Shown in pieces: positions 35,075-46,639 of a stretch of DNA of 64,000 nt. The notes under the pieces were generated by a model. It made no database searches and was not told the origin of the DNA. It saw only the letters and a list, made by a program, of their open reading frames with translations. Numbering within the stretch: the first letter of the stretch is position 1; every line of letters begins with the position of its first letter. The translations under genes were made by a program, and so were the position numbers. Origin of the DNA: Cryptomeria japonica (lineage: Eukaryota; Streptophyta; Pinopsida; Cupressales; Cupressaceae); the NCBI RefSeq assembly GCF_030272615.1, contig NC_081410.1, forward strand, positions 224,119,415 to 224,183,414, written 5' to 3'.

Positions 35075-36156
35075 CTACACATACCGTTTGGAGTTCTTTC
35101 TTGGTGCTTCCTCTACTGGTCCATTTTCAGATTGATCTTCATGCTCATCATCTAAAAAATCAATATAGGGTGCCGATGCAGATTCTTTCTTATGTAGGTC
35201 TTCATCTTTTCTCACATTCATAATATCAACCATCTTTCTCAAATTCTTGTTGTAGCATTTGTAGGCTTTTCTCTTGGTTGAGTAACCCAAGAAGAATCCT
35301 TCATCACTTTTGGAATCAAAACTTCCTAATCTATATGCATCTCTCTTGATGAAGCACTTACTTCCAAACACTCTAAAATGCTTGAGTGACAGTGTCCGGT
35401 TGTACCATAACTTATAGGGAGTCATTCTACTATTCACTCTTAGCTATACCCAGTTTAATGTATAGACTATAGTATGAACTACTTCCTTCCAATATGTATC
35501 CGATATGCTAGCCTCATTCAACATTGTAGTAGCCATTTCCTTTACTGTCCTATTCTTCCTTTTTGCCACCATTCTGTTGTGGTGTTCTTGCTTCTGGATA
35601 CTGTTTCCGTATTCCATGTTTCTCACAGTAGTCAATAAACTCATTTGAAAAATATTCTCCATCCTGATGTGATCTTAAACACTTTAACCGATGTCGCCTC
35701 AACCATCCTTGTAAAAATATTGAATCTTTCAAATGCCAATGATTTTTCATGCAAAAATGTCACCCAAGTCATCCTTGAGTAGTCATCAATGAACAACATA
35801 AAGTATCTCTCAGCGGTTAGAGCCCTTGTCCTCAATGGCCCACACAAATATGTATGCACTAATTCTAGAGTTCTGGAGGTATTTTACTCTTTTGTTTTGC
35901 AACTTACTTTGATTTTCTTTCCTTTGATGCATTCATCACAAAAAGTACTTGCCGATTTTGTTATTTATGGAATGTTTCTTACATACCGGTTATTTCTTAT
36001 CTTCACCAGATTGTCAAATTTCACATGACCTAATCTTCGGTGCCACAACCAGCTTTCATAAACCTATCCCACCATGCATTGGGACTCATAGCATTCTTTT
36101 AAATTGTAGACATTTCCATATGTTCTCTTTGCTTTTGCCACAACTTGATCGGTATT
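35075..36156 (-). pseudogene. Copia D integrase, frameshifted with catalytic change
   Basis: Three overlapping minus-strand frames (35641-35859, 35550-35750, 35444-35662) together give the core. The first catalytic Asp position reads HTYLCGPLRT, with Tyr where Asp is expected. The third motif is RTPQQNG followed by RKNRTVKEMATTMLNEA. The C-terminal part (35075-35437) has PYKLWYNRTLSLKHFRVFGS and GFFLGYSTKRKAYKCYN, the usual copia post-core block. At least two frameshifts separate these. Confidence 0.85.
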
Positions 36157-36450
36157 CTACTTTCTTATCTGACAACCGGTAGAGTCAAATTTGAACTTGT
36201 ACCCTTTGTCACACATCTGACTTACACTCAGCAGATTATTCTTTAGTCCTTCCACATGGTACACATCATGAGCCTTAAGCTTGCCATGAATATTCAATAT
36301 ACCACGACCTTTAATCTCAATGGAGGAGTTGTCACCAAAACAGACAGAACCACCATTCCAATCATCAAGCTTGATAAAATTTTTTTTGTCTCCGGTCATG
36401 TGATTTGAGCAACCACTATGAACTACCCATAAATTCTTCCTTTCAATGTG
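36157..36450 (-). pseudogene. Copia D protease and start of pre-integrase region
   Basis: Minus strand reads WVVHSGCSNHMTGD at about 36380-36420: the catalytic D-S-G is changed to H-S-G. The protease continues with KLKAHDVYHVEGLKNNLLSV, typical of copia proteases, to about 36160. Confidence 0.82.
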
Positions 36451-36570
36451 TAGAGAAGTCTACACAATCAAGCTTGACAATGTCTTGTTCTTCTCCTTTT
36501 CTATCCAAATCTGTTTCTCTTCTTTTTTCTCCTCTTTTGTCATCTTGTGTTCTGGTTTAGTCTCTATCTT

Positions 36571-37615
36571 CTAATCTGGTACAATTTTCTTTTTCTCACC
36601 AATTTTCAGCTTACAATGCCTTGCTATGTGACCAAAATTTTGAAACCTATAATATTTTACATTTACATTGAAAGATGTATCCAAAGAATCTTTGTAGGAC
36701 ATCTGTACACTTCTCTTACACTCATAACTCTTATGAACAAACTCATTGCAATTGTAGCAAGTGAAATTTGTACCTTGTAATGCATCAAATGAGTTTCTAC
36801 TCTCAAAACTGGGATTTACATTCATTTTCCTATAGTCTGTCATTCTATGACCGAACTTATTACACCAGTGACAATAACCATGAAATTTTGGAGCATATCG
36901 GTTAGATTGTCTTGGTCCTACAAATGATTGCCTCATGGGGGGTCTTCCTTTCATGTTGCTAACTCTGGTAAATCCTTCATGATCATCTCTTGCATTTCTC
37001 CTTCAATCTGCATGTCGGTGCATTAAGTATGGTCTCTGGTTCATTGATTGTGTATACTGGTTTGTGTGATGAATCTTGATAGTATATGCATATGTCTTCT
37101 TACCGTGAATATCTTCTTCTCTTCACTTTAATTTGAAGAAGTAAACAATATCTCCTTATTGGATGTGTCTTTGTTATTTGAACTTTGAGCCTCTTCAAAT
37201 CCCAAGCCACTGATATTCTTTGATTGCTTCTATTTTCTCAACCTCTTGTCTAAAGCTTCAGTGCTGCCTTCATATTTGCTTCTCACTTTCATTTCTTCCT
37301 TTCTTTTCTCCAATTCCTTCAGGAGCTTGACAATTTCTTCTTCTAGGTTCTGATGCTCTTTCTCCTTTTTACTCAAACCAGTGCTAGTAACTCACAAATC
37401 CTCTTGGCTTCTTCCAATTGAAGTTTTAGATCTGCAATTTTTTTCTTGGACTCTTCAAAAGATTTCTCCAACATCTCTTGTTCTTTAGCTGCAATGTTTT
37501 TCACCTTCGTCAGATCTCTTCTTGTTTTCTTTAGCTCTTCCAAAACACTGATGAGCTCTGCTTCAAGATCTATTTCTCCTTCTTTCTCTTCCTCTTCTCC
37601 TTCTTCAAGTACCAA
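36571..37615 (-). pseudogene. Copia D gag C-terminal part: coiled coil and zinc knuckles
   Basis: Read on minus. An acidic segment and coiled coil (ELISVLEELKKTRRDLTKV, then EKSFEESKKKIADLKLQL, 37373-37615) is followed after degenerate sequence by a basic region with three Cys/His knuckles (36571-36954). These are CHWCNKFGHRMTDY (last Cys lost), CYNCNEFVHKSYEC (intact spacing) and YYRFQNFGHIARHC (both first Cys lost). The coiled-coil block matches that of copia A (22089-22763). Confidence 0.75.
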
Positions 37616-37621
37616 AACTTA

Positions 37622-38637
37622 CTAGGCCATGAAAAGGGTTGCACTGACATCATCTTCACTACAAAAGTCATCTGAGACACTCTCCTCATTGATGATATCA
37701 TTTTCATGTGTGTAGAGACTATTCTGCTTTCGGTTGCCTCTTCTACCATACCGGTAGACATTGTTCTTTCCGTTTTTACCATATGATCTACTACCACTTG
37801 ATTGATCATCTTCATTCCTATCACCATAGGGACATTTGGTAGAAAAATGTCCAATATTTCCACAATTGAAACATTTCAGTGGCAACTTGCATTTGTATTT
37901 GCTTGAACCCATATTGAGCCTTTGACAAAGTTTTCCATGTTATCATAAGAGTCTTGACCGGTTCCATCATGAGAAGACTCTTGTTTTCCTTTTCTTGATG
38001 TTTTGAATGCAACTTCTTTCTTCACAACCTCAGTACCGATAGTCCTCATTTCATAAGCAATTAGGGAACCATACAACTCATCCATTGTAAAGACTTTCAG
38101 ATCTTTTGCTTCTTCTATTGCATAAACTTTTGTATCATACTTATGTGTAAGGGATCTAAGTACTTTCTTCACTACTAGCTCATCTTTAATTTCTTCTCCA
38201 AGCCCTCTAATGGTGTTTGTTATTTCATCAATCCTTTGGAGATAGTCAACAATGTTCTCTTCATCTCTCATCTTCAAACTCTCAAGTTGTGCTCTCAATG
38301 TCTGTAACTTGGCTTCCTTGACTTTATCATTGCCTTCAAATATTTTCTGCAACTTGTCCCAAGTTGCTTTGGAAGATGAGCAGTGCATGACCTTAACAAT
38401 CTCATTATCAGATAGCCCACTAAGAATACCATTCTTTGCCTTATCATTGTTCTCATATTCCTTCTTAGCATTTGGATCAGTAGGAGGATTGTTAGGAATA
38501 GTATACCTATTCACAACCAACATCCATACATCACATCCTAGAGAGGACAAATAGGTTTCCATTCTTATACTCCAAAAGGTATAGTTTACACCATCAAACA
38601 TAGGGGCTTTTGAGGAGGCTTATTCATTTCTTGCCAT
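37622..38637 (-). pseudogene. Copia D gag, UBN2 core and first zinc knuckle
   Basis: ATG at 38637 (MARNE, then a TAA at 38620-38622) opens a UBN2-type gag. The frame 37876-38601 is intact for 241 codons (FWSIRMETYLSSLGCDVWML, TWDKLQKIFEGNDKVKEAKL, IRGLGEEIKDELVVKKVLRS). A frame change near 37900 leads to CFNCGNIGHFSTKC, an intact CX2CX4HX4C knuckle at about 37830-37875. Gag would coat the element RNA. Confidence 0.88.
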
Positions 38638-38700
38638 TGTGAACACTTAATAGGATCTACCCAAGCTAGAGAACGCTTTGACAAAATAGGGTACCTAGGC

Positions 38701-38712
38701 TTTGATACCAAT
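38701..38712 (-). other. Copia D primer binding site
   Basis: Minus strand AATTGGTATCAAA beside the LTR at 38713; initiator-Met type with one change from TGGTATCAGA. Confidence 0.72.
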
Positions 38713-40332
38713 TGTTGGACACAATGGATCACTGAGATGGGGGTGAATCAGTGATTTAAATAATTTTTACTTAATCAGAGCTATATTAGTTCAATATGAG
38801 ATACACAAAATGTAGACCGATTACCAAAGCAATGCAAATAGTGTGTAGGAGAAATAAATAAAGGATTAATACATCACACACATGAAGAAGCAACACATAA
38901 CACCAGATGTACAAGGAAAACCCAATGTGGGAAAAACCTCGGTGAGAATAGCTGCTGGAGATCTTCTGCTCCAATCCAACCTCACAATGAAAATATCTGA
39001 TTACAAATTTTAGGGCACCAACCCAAGGAGCACCAACCCCTGATTTATGAGCACCAACTCAAAGAAGTACCAACCCCTACACAATTAATAGTATACAACC
39101 TAAAGGAGCTACAACACGTAAATTAAGAACTTACAAAGTGAAAATAATATGAAAACTTAGATATATAAATGAGATCCTTGCTGCAAATGAATTTTTGCAA
39201 CCCTTCAAAGCTCTGCACTATTAGTTTCTATCTTACTAGTTTTTATCAGCTCAACACACTCTGCAACTTAAGATTTTTGCTGGTTCTAACTCTGCTTAAT
39301 CTTCTCTCCCCCTGTTCTGCTGAATTCAAATCACACTTGGTTACTCTTTATTAGGTATTGCTTCTTTCTTTTTGTCACCTCTGCATTGTATGCTCACTTT
39401 ACCGGTTAATTCCTCACACTGGTTTATCCTCCTTTTCCTCATTGGTACAATATTTATTCACACACACTTTGTGTTTTTCTCTTTGGCTCTCATACAACAC
39501 CTTCACACTCTCCTTCACACACCTATCTATCTTAGGTCCTCATATTTTAAACTGAAGCTTTCTTGCTAAAAAACCAATTCAAATAGAGGGTGGCTAGGGT
39601 TTCCTTCTACATACCAAATCTGCACCCAATCTGATCCAATCCGCCTTGGATCGCACACCTACTTTGTAAGAATAAGCCAACACACGTTTTTCATCTGTCC
39701 AAAGTATGTTTGCCAAATATAGAAAACCCGACCATTATTTCCAGCCTTGAAATCTGTTGACTCATTTATGAACCAGCTGTTTCCTTTTCGAGGTCCTCTT
39801 GCAATCCAATTTCCTTGTGTTGATCCAGGCACCAACAACTCCCTGATCTTTCTCAGTAGTTCATTCTTTCTCTAGTCACATTAATTTTTTATCGACTCAT
39901 GATTTGTGGTTATTTCATTTAATATCGACTAACTGCTCCAACAACCATGTCAATGGAAACTTCACTGACCTCTGCATGCTCACCAGCTCAGCTTCATGTG
40001 GCATCACATCTGCATACACTCTTCTCACCGATGCAAGGTTGGTTTAAACTTGAACATTCAAAAAACTCATCCCAACACAATTCTTACTGGTGAGACCTTC
40101 TCCTACTGTTAACCAATAGTATACAGTACACTGTTAGCACAACTTCACCTCCAGTGGTTTGTGATCTCTTTGTCACTCTGCCTCTTTATCAGAAACATTA
40201 TTATAAACAAATAGTCAACCTTTATACCAGTTACAACTTGTCATGCCAACACACATCTTCATATCACTTCTTACCGGTGATGTCACTGAAAGTCTCAATA
40301 CCTACTTGTCTTCCACCATACTGGTTGACAAT
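38713..40332 (-). repeat. Copia D 5' LTR (truncated at its outer end)
   Basis: TGTTGGACACAATGG at 38713 onward aligns with the split LTR at 23626-33208. It stops at about 40332, about 111 bp short of the full length, where copia C sequence begins. The uninterrupted insertion site of chromovirus G is visible at about 39593-39605. Confidence 0.85.
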
Positions 40333-40333
40333 G

Positions 40334-40662
40334 ACCTTCCTGCAAGTGTAGGCCCCTCAATTGTAATTCACATACTTATTGCAAAAGTATTATCTAACTG
40401 TGGTTAGGCTTCCCACCATGGTTTTTCCCTTTACTGGGTTTTTCACGTATAAATCTTGGTGTCATGTGGATGGTATTTATTTTCTGATTATTGTCTATAC
40501 TTAATTTGTTTAACTACTATTCTAGTATTTGGTTTAAGCATTCCAGTATTAATGTTTTGGGTTCCAGTATTGATGTTTTAATTGCTAAATGTTCTGGTAA
40601 TCTGTGACAACCGATTCACCCCCCCCTCTCAGTTATTTTCTGGTTATTTGAATTGTCTAACA
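40334..40662 (+). repeat. Copia C 5' LTR, terminal part
   Basis: ACCTTCCTGCAAGTGTAGGCCCC to GAATTGTCTAACA; paired with 43195-43500. Cut on the left by the copia D LTR. Confidence 0.85.
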
Positions 40663-40675
40663 ATTGGTATCAAAA
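40663..40675 (+). other. Copia C primer binding site
   Basis: ATTGGTATCAAAA follows the LTR end TCTAACA; one or two changes from the standard TGGTATCAGAGC. Confidence 0.72.
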
Positions 40676-40720
40676 CTTTGGTCCTCTCCGTAGAAAGTTT
40701 AACCGCTTGAGGAAGATCTT

Positions 40721-41480
40721 ATGGCGACTAACATTTCAAGTTCATCTGGAGCTATCTTTCAGAGAGATATTCCTAGGCTTGATGGAACAAATTATATAGT
40801 ATGAAAGCTTCAGATGAAGACTCATCTGAGATGTCTTGGCAAGGAGATTTGGGAGATCACACATAATGGTGTTACACCTCATAATATGACATCTGGCAAT
40901 CCTCCTCTAAAAAAACTGAATAAAGAGCTTGAGAATGATTGTAGAGCAAGAGAAGCCCTCTTGTGTGCACTTTCTGATCAACAAATAATGGGATTGACTG
41001 ACAAATCATCTGGAAAGGCTATATGGGATAAGTTGGAGACTCTTAATGAAGGTGAACCTATCGTGAAGATTGCTAAATTTGATGGTTATCGAGTGAGATA
41101 TGAAAACCTGAAGATGGAAGAAGATGAAAGGATTACTGCATTCATGGAAAGGGTAAATGAGATTGTTATGAGAATTCATTGTTGTGGTGGAACTCTGAAT
41201 GAAGATGAAATTGTTTCTAAAGTTTTGAGAGCCCTACCACCGACTTACAAGATGAAGGCTACTGCTATTAATGAGTTGAGAACAATGGCTAATACATCTA
41301 TCAACAGAGATACATTGGTTGGGAAATTATCTACTTTTGAGCTTGAAGAATTTGGACCTTCTAGAGTTGTGAAGGCTGAATCTTCTTTTCATGTATCTGC
41401 ATCAGCAACCGGTAAGCAAGATTGGAAACCTTTATATACAAAGGAGTTAGAAGATATGAAGAGAGAACATGATGAGTTTC
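40721..41480 (+). pseudogene. Copia C gag (UBN2 type)
   Basis: ATG at 40721 (MATNISSSSGAIFQRDIPRL). The frame has one TGA at 40802-40804 where Trp is conserved (YIV-stop-KLQMKTHLRC), then stays open. Core segments include AIWDKLETLNEGEPIVKIAK and MEEDERITAFMERVNEIVMR. It ends near ELEDMKREHDEF, before any zinc knuckle, where the sequence joins RNase H. Confidence 0.85.
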
Positions 41481-41481
41481 A

Positions 41482-41855
41482 TGGATCAACAAGAAGCAGT
41501 CATGTAACTCTTTATCTACTATTGAAGCTGAGTATGTTGCTGCTGCTACTAACTATAAACAAGTTTTATGGATGAAGTGAATGTTGAAGGATATAAAGGT
41601 AGATTGTAATAAACTAGTGGTTATTCACTGTGATAACTCTATTGCTATTGATATATCAAAGAATCCGGTATTTCATTCTAAGACAAAGCACATATCTATC
41701 AAGTATAACTTTTTAAGGAAAAAGTGGAAGCAAATGAAGTTAGATTGGTTTATGTTAACACTAAAGAACAAACTGTAGATATCTTCACTAAACCTTTCCC
41801 TATAGAGCCATTTGAGTACCTGAGAGACAGGTTAGGGGTTTCTGCCTTCCAATAG
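41482..41855 (+). pseudogene. Copia C RNase H fragment joined to gag
   Basis: Sequence jumps in mid-frame to the C-terminal pol part: KKQSCNSLSTIEAEYVAAAT, VIHCDNSIAIDISKNPVFHS, HISIKYNFL, VDIFTKPFPIEPFEYLRDRL and a stop TAG at 41853-41855. A TGA at 41578-41580 and frame changes near 41575 and 41725 break it. The 253-codon frame 40814-41575 therefore spans gag plus an out-of-frame read of this fragment. Confidence 0.82.
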
Positions 41856-42283
41856 AGAACTGATTGATGCTTTTTGACATCAGTCTAGTATGCATTATCA
41901 AAGATATTTTTCATTCCAGCACTGATGTGGGGATGCTACTACTGAGGGAGAGTAGTTAGCTTTTTGATTCAGTGGTTTATGTTTTTGCTTTGATATTTTT
42001 GCCATATTTCTTGCATTGATGTCAAAGGGAGAGATATATTGATGTGAAAAAGAAAAGCTTAAGGAGTTGTATACATTAGGGGGAGATATATGTATAATTC
42101 AGAGAGAGATTTACAAAGATATCATTCACAGGGGGAGTTTGGTCTTTTTTTCAGAACTCCATTGCTATATTTTTATGTGGTAGATTATTGGCTGTCTTCC
42201 TTTGGGGGAGACTTGTTTGACATTTCTTGTTACTTAGATGTTTTTCACATCTAGTGTTGCCATCAATGCCAAAGGGTGGGATT
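41856..42283 (+). other. Copia C 3' untranslated region and polypurine tract
   Basis: No ORF. Several purine-rich runs (GGGGGAGATATA at about 42080, AGGGGGAGTTTGG at about 42130) lie upstream of the final tract AAAGGGTGGGATT at 42271-42283, next to the LTR. Confidence 0.65.
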
Positions 42284-43500
42284 TTTGGCCATTTGGAGGA
42301 ATTGGTTATGTGTTGTATTGATGTTTTGTCATTAATGTCAATACTAGTTATTTGGATGCTTTACCGACACCCTTTTGGTCCCAGTAGGTTGATTAGTTTT
42401 TGGTTGGTTTGGATCCGATATGATCTGGTAGACTCCAGTATGACTTGGTTATGAAATTGGCGTATTCATGATATTCATGTTTATATTTAGTAAGTTGGTT
42501 TTGGTCTGGTCATCGGATGCTATCCTTCTTGATTGGAAGGTTGGCTTGTGGTTCCGACGAGGGTTTCACTGACAAAGATTTTGTTGAATATCTTTGATGA
42601 ATTACAGAAGTGGTGTTGGTGCAGCTTCTGGTGGATATTCAAGATGCTGTTGGTGATCATGTTCGAGACTTGACAGATGGAGATCATTTCCTTAGCGTGT
42701 GGACCTATATTGGGTCCTGGTTGATCTAGGTTATGGACCGACTTAATGTAACGTGTGGATTGGTCCTCTTGATATGTTTTCGAGATGTCTTATGTGTTGG
42801 ATATTATTTATTTGATCTAAGGCCAACATGTTTTGTAATTATGTAATTGGTTTATTGTCTAGTGGCCAACCTAATTGTTTATGGTCGAGGGTTTGTATAT
42901 ATAGATGTAAGATCTCATTGTAGATCATAATAGGTATAAGGTCAAGGAATGAGATATGGATATGTAATATGTGAATAATTTAATAATCATTCAAGCAGAG
43001 GATTTGGTCAATCATAGATCAAGTTGTGTTTATGTAAGAGGATTTAGTCCTCTAGTATTGAGCTTAACTAGAACTGTACTGAGGCATAGAAGATGCTATC
43101 TTTGCAGTTCAAACACTTCTCTGGATTGTAGTCTGGATTTCTATGTAGTTAGTGAGACTTTTTTTGTGATGAGCAGTGCGCTCTAGGTTTTTGGCCTTCC
43201 TGCAAGTGCAGGCCCCTCAATTGTGATTCACATACTTACTCCAGAAGTATTATCTGACTGTGGGTAGGCTTCCCACCATTGTTTTTCTCTTCACTGGGTT
43301 TTCCACTTATAAATCTTGGTGTCATGTGGATGGTATTTATTCTCTGATTATTGCCTATGCTTAATTGATTTAACTACTATTCCGGTATTAAGGTTTTGGG
43401 TTCCGGTATTGAAGTTTTAATTGCTAAATGTTCTGATAATCTGTGACAACTAATTCACCCCCCCTCTCACTTGTCTTCCAGTTATTTGAACTGTCTAACA
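42284..43500 (+). repeat. Copia C 3' LTR
   Basis: About 1,217 bp, beginning near TTTGGCCATTTGG (a mutated TGTTGGCC) and ending CTGTCTAACA. It contains a TATA box at about 42896-42904 (TATATATAG) followed by ordinary leader sequence. Confidence 0.75.
42896..42904 (+). promoter_or_regulatory. TATA box in copia C LTR
   Basis: GTTTGTATATATAGATG, a typical LTR core promoter in element orientation, about 600 bp before the LTR end. Confidence 0.5.
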
Positions 43501-45100
43501 CTATGGAATGCATGTTTACTAACTTTCCAATGCAACTATGAGAGTGTTTTTATTAACTATACATGATATATTTTATTGCAACTATCGTATTAATGCCATC
43601 ATATCAATTATGCCTCCTTAGTGATATTATTCTTTATTAGCCATAATCTAATTTCAGCCACATGTCTTGTTTAGTTTCCATCATGTTGTCTAAGGTCCTT
43701 TGTTACATAGCATGTTTTCTATCTCTAACCATTTCATGCATTCACTATGGTTCTTATCCCATTAATCATATCATATGTTTGAGGTTCTCATATTCAATGT
43801 TTCCATTATCTAATTGCAAGTCTTTAACAATCTTATGAAATTAATCCATTTTCATAACTAAGTCTACTTCCAACATTGAAGCATAACATGATAAAATCAG
43901 CTAAAGAATCATTTCTTTATTCCATTAGAACATGGCCATACATCAATTACATAACATATCAATATCACTTAAATAATTACAATCTCATTATATAGTCACT
44001 ACAACATGAGCATAGCTCATCTAGCACAAGTACAAATGTTCTCCTATAACTATTTAAAGTGTTTACATTTTATTTTCATATACATGAATGAGTATTACAA
44101 AAGAATAACTCTAATCACTATAAATATAAATACATTTATCAGCTACCATGGAGATCTTTTGCCATCATAATGAAGATCCAATCTATGCACGAATAGAAGA
44201 ACACCAACAAGCAAGGGAAAAACCCCAATGGTAAAGAGCACCAACCACCCGACCAATGTGGAACCTATAAAGAACCAACCCCCGTGCTAGGAGATGACGC
44301 TAGGTCCCAATGCACACTCTACATCTATAAGGTTGACACTTAATACCAAGGTCTAGACCATAATTTGGATTCTCATGCATGAACAAACACAAACAACACA
44401 ATAAAGAAACTCCCAGAAGCTATCAATTCAAACAAGGTAAGAATACAAATGCAACCAATAACAAGGGGACACATGTAAGATTGGAGTGTCATCACATGTC
44501 ATCCACATAATATAACAACAAGGCAATAGCCTGATGGACATGTGGAGCCATCTCAACCTATGAGAGACTAAGGGAGACTAGCTTACTATAATACCCTAAA
44601 ATTGGTCATCTAAACCATGGGCCCCTAATCTCGACAACATCACCAAGGTCCTAACCAAAGGCAATTAAATCAATCTTGAGCACATTATTAATTCTTTAAT
44701 CATCAAATATCACATGGCAAATCAACTACTCAATATTAATTAAGTATTTAATTAATTAATTGAATCATTTCCAATAATATCATTTTGATCAATTATCCCA
44801 TTTTAATTTATTAAATATCCTTGCATATTTAATTAATTAATAAATTTGCCATTCAATCATGCAAAAAAGGATTAATTTATTACAAAGAGTTGAATTGAAA
44901 ATAAAACAAAAAAAAAATTGAATTGAGAGAGAAATCAAACCCTAAGGAATTTGGTGATGTTGCAATCTTATACTCGCATCTTTTAGAAGGCAATTGGTCG
45001 CTTTGCTATGGTTTATTACTTATTGATTACTAATCATGCATATAATGACTTAATTGAAGTGTTGTGCTTGTGGCTACAGGTTCACTTTTTCACACACACA
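43501..45100 (+). repeat. Probable LTR (5' side) of Tat-type element T2, start unresolved
   Basis: The right end (CACACACACA at 45100) is fixed by the Tat-type primer site that follows. The stretch 44690-44890 has the same TTAATTAAATA-rich texture as the T1 LTR. The start is not identifiable: the left edge abuts copia C. Part of 44150-44340 (GGAGATCTTTTGCCATCATAATGAAGATCC, AACCCCAATGG, ACCAACC) resembles copia D LTR text, so older copia sequence may be mixed in. No gene seen. Confidence 0.45.
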
Positions 45101-45104
45101 TCTC

Positions 45105-45121
45105 TGGCGCCCACCGTGGGG
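45105..45121 (+). other. T2 primer binding site
   Basis: TGGCGCCCACCGTGGGG, four bases after the LTR. TGGCGCC-type sites are used by Tat/Athila-type elements, unlike the TGGTATC sites of the copia and chromovirus elements here. I do not assign the tRNA. Confidence 0.8.
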
Positions 45122-45205
45122 CTCGAAGACTACATTTTTTTGGCCTCCAAGACTGACCACTTTTTTTTTGGTTATTTTCTAGATTTCAGATTTTTTCGGT
45201 TTTTT

Positions 45206-45390
45206 TCGTCCGTACATCTCGTACGACAATTTTTACAGGCTGAAACGAAAAACTGCAAGTATCGCATGAATTGCAAATATCCTATAGTACGAGCAGATCC
45301 TCTGTCATACGAGCATAAATCATCAACAATATTCTTTCGTACGATACTGCGTCCTGTCTCGTACGAGTCAAGTGCTTGTCGTACGATTCT
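45206..45390. repeat. TCGTACGA palindromes in T2 leader, first cluster
   Basis: Exact or near-exact TCGTACGA at 45219, 45338, 45359 and 45379, with variants (TAGTACGAG, TCATACGAG) between. The context is often GTCGTACGAGTC. Confidence 0.7.
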
Positions 45391-46394
45391 GTATTTTCTG
45401 GTAAAAGAGGCAAATTTCATAATTTTATCATTTCTGATTGATTATTCTAACGACTGACCCTGAATGTTTATCTGTCTATCTTAGAGTTTTTCACAGCCTA
45501 ACTAGTTTTTTGCAGAACGCTTGTCGAAGAATATGCTTGTCGCACAAAGACAATATGACTACTGATTCATTGTCTTTGCAGGTTGCCTAAGGAGAATCGA
45601 CTAAACATCGTGTATTATTTAAATTCATTTTTAGGAACCTAACTTGCTATCTGGTTAAAGAACAAATTTGTCTTTCGTGCTTTTAGAAGATTCTAAGAGG
45701 TAGGAGAGTATGCTCTTGTCTTTTTCTAGACAATCAGAAATCCAGACCCTTGAAGCTTTTTCTTTGTTTGAGATTTGTACATCTTTAGAAGGCCTGCCCT
45801 CCCGAGGGCTTGAAAAACTCTTAAAGCCGTTACGACCGGTGTGAGGGGAACAACCTAAGTGGGAAGGGCTAGACACCAAGTACTCCAACCCACTATAAAA
45901 TAAATGTGATTTGATAAAAATTAAGTCAACGACAGTGCTCGGGAATAGCTCTCCTTCATACCTTCGGGTATATTAAACCTTGGTTTTCAAGGCTGGGAAA
46001 CCTCTTAATTGAGTTTATACCTCGATGCGCCGAACGAATCCCTGACTAAATCCAATTTAAAATTAGAAGCTATCTGGTTCATCTCCGAAAGGGGGATAAT
46101 CTTTGTGCAAGAGAGATAGTAACTCTCCCAAGATACTTGTCATTTTGTGCCCCCATTAGCGTTTGGAGTCGGATAATACGACGTTGAGAATCCATTGCAT
46201 GAGACTTAGCGATCGTATTCTGATTAGCTATTGGGTGTGTACCTGAGTCTACAAGCAAAGGTTTTCTTTCCTCACCAAATTCCTTAGGGTTTGCATGCTG
46301 TGATTAGAGTCACTATACATACTACTTGTTTTCTGTGTTTTCATCCTTGAAACAAAAACTAAAATACCAAAAATTGGTGAAGACCAGAAACAAC
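45391..46394 (+). other. T2 leader, no gene seen
   Basis: About 1 kb of leader between the two palindrome clusters. The longest frames are under 80 codons and show no family resemblance. Confidence 0.5.
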
Positions 46395-46580
46395 TCAGTG
46401 AGTCGAAACTCTGTTTGTGTCAGAAACTAGTCCATCCTGAGTCGAAATTCTATCTGTGTTAGAAACTAGTCCATCCTGAGTTGAAACTTTGTCCGTGTTA
46501 GAAACTAGTCCATTTTAAGTCAGAAATCTGTCCGAGTCAAAAACTAGTTTATCCTCGTCAAAAATCAGTCCATCTTAGAA
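46395..46580 (+). repeat. About 40 bp tandem repeat in T2 leader
   Basis: Four to five imperfect copies of a unit like AGTCGAAACTCTGTCTGTGTT + AGAAACTAGTCCATCCTG, drifting toward the right end. Confidence 0.75.
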
Positions 46581-46639
46581 TTAGTCATACTCAGTTATCA
46601 CACTCAGCAACCAGAAAAACTCAAAATTTCTAGGCTCTA

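Larger units (their letters stand above)
22885..40332 (-). mobile_element. Ty1/copia element D, tandem LTR-internal-LTR-internal arrangement
   Basis: In minus orientation the order is: LTR (40332 to 38713, 5' truncated), primer site, gag, protease, integrase, RT, RNase H, polypurine tract, LTR (33208 to 23626, split by chromovirus G), primer site, and the start of a second gag ending at 22885. The two LTRs align across their length and the two gag copies align from their start. Thus the middle LTR is both the 3' LTR of one unit and the 5' LTR of a second, truncated unit. That layout is what unequal recombination between LTRs leaves. Confidence 0.8.
40334..43500 (+). mobile_element. Ty1/copia element C, internal deletion derivative
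   Basis: Remnant 5' LTR (40334-40662), primer site, gag, RNase H end, polypurine tract and full 3' LTR (42284-43500). Protease, integrase and nearly all RT are absent, with gag joined to RNase H near 41480. The 5' LTR matches only the last ~330 bp of the 3' LTR (from CCTTCCTGCAAGTG at 43195). Confidence 0.85.

Noticed and set aside
44120..44350. Copia LTR fragment in minus orientation
   Set aside because: A few phrases resemble the copia D LTR (GGAGATCTT..TGC, ACCAACC), but not enough to set boundaries; mentioned only as a possibility.
45008..45457. 149-codon plus frame at the start of the T2 leader
   Set aside because: Spans the LTR end, the primer site and the palindrome cluster, so it cannot be a separate gene.
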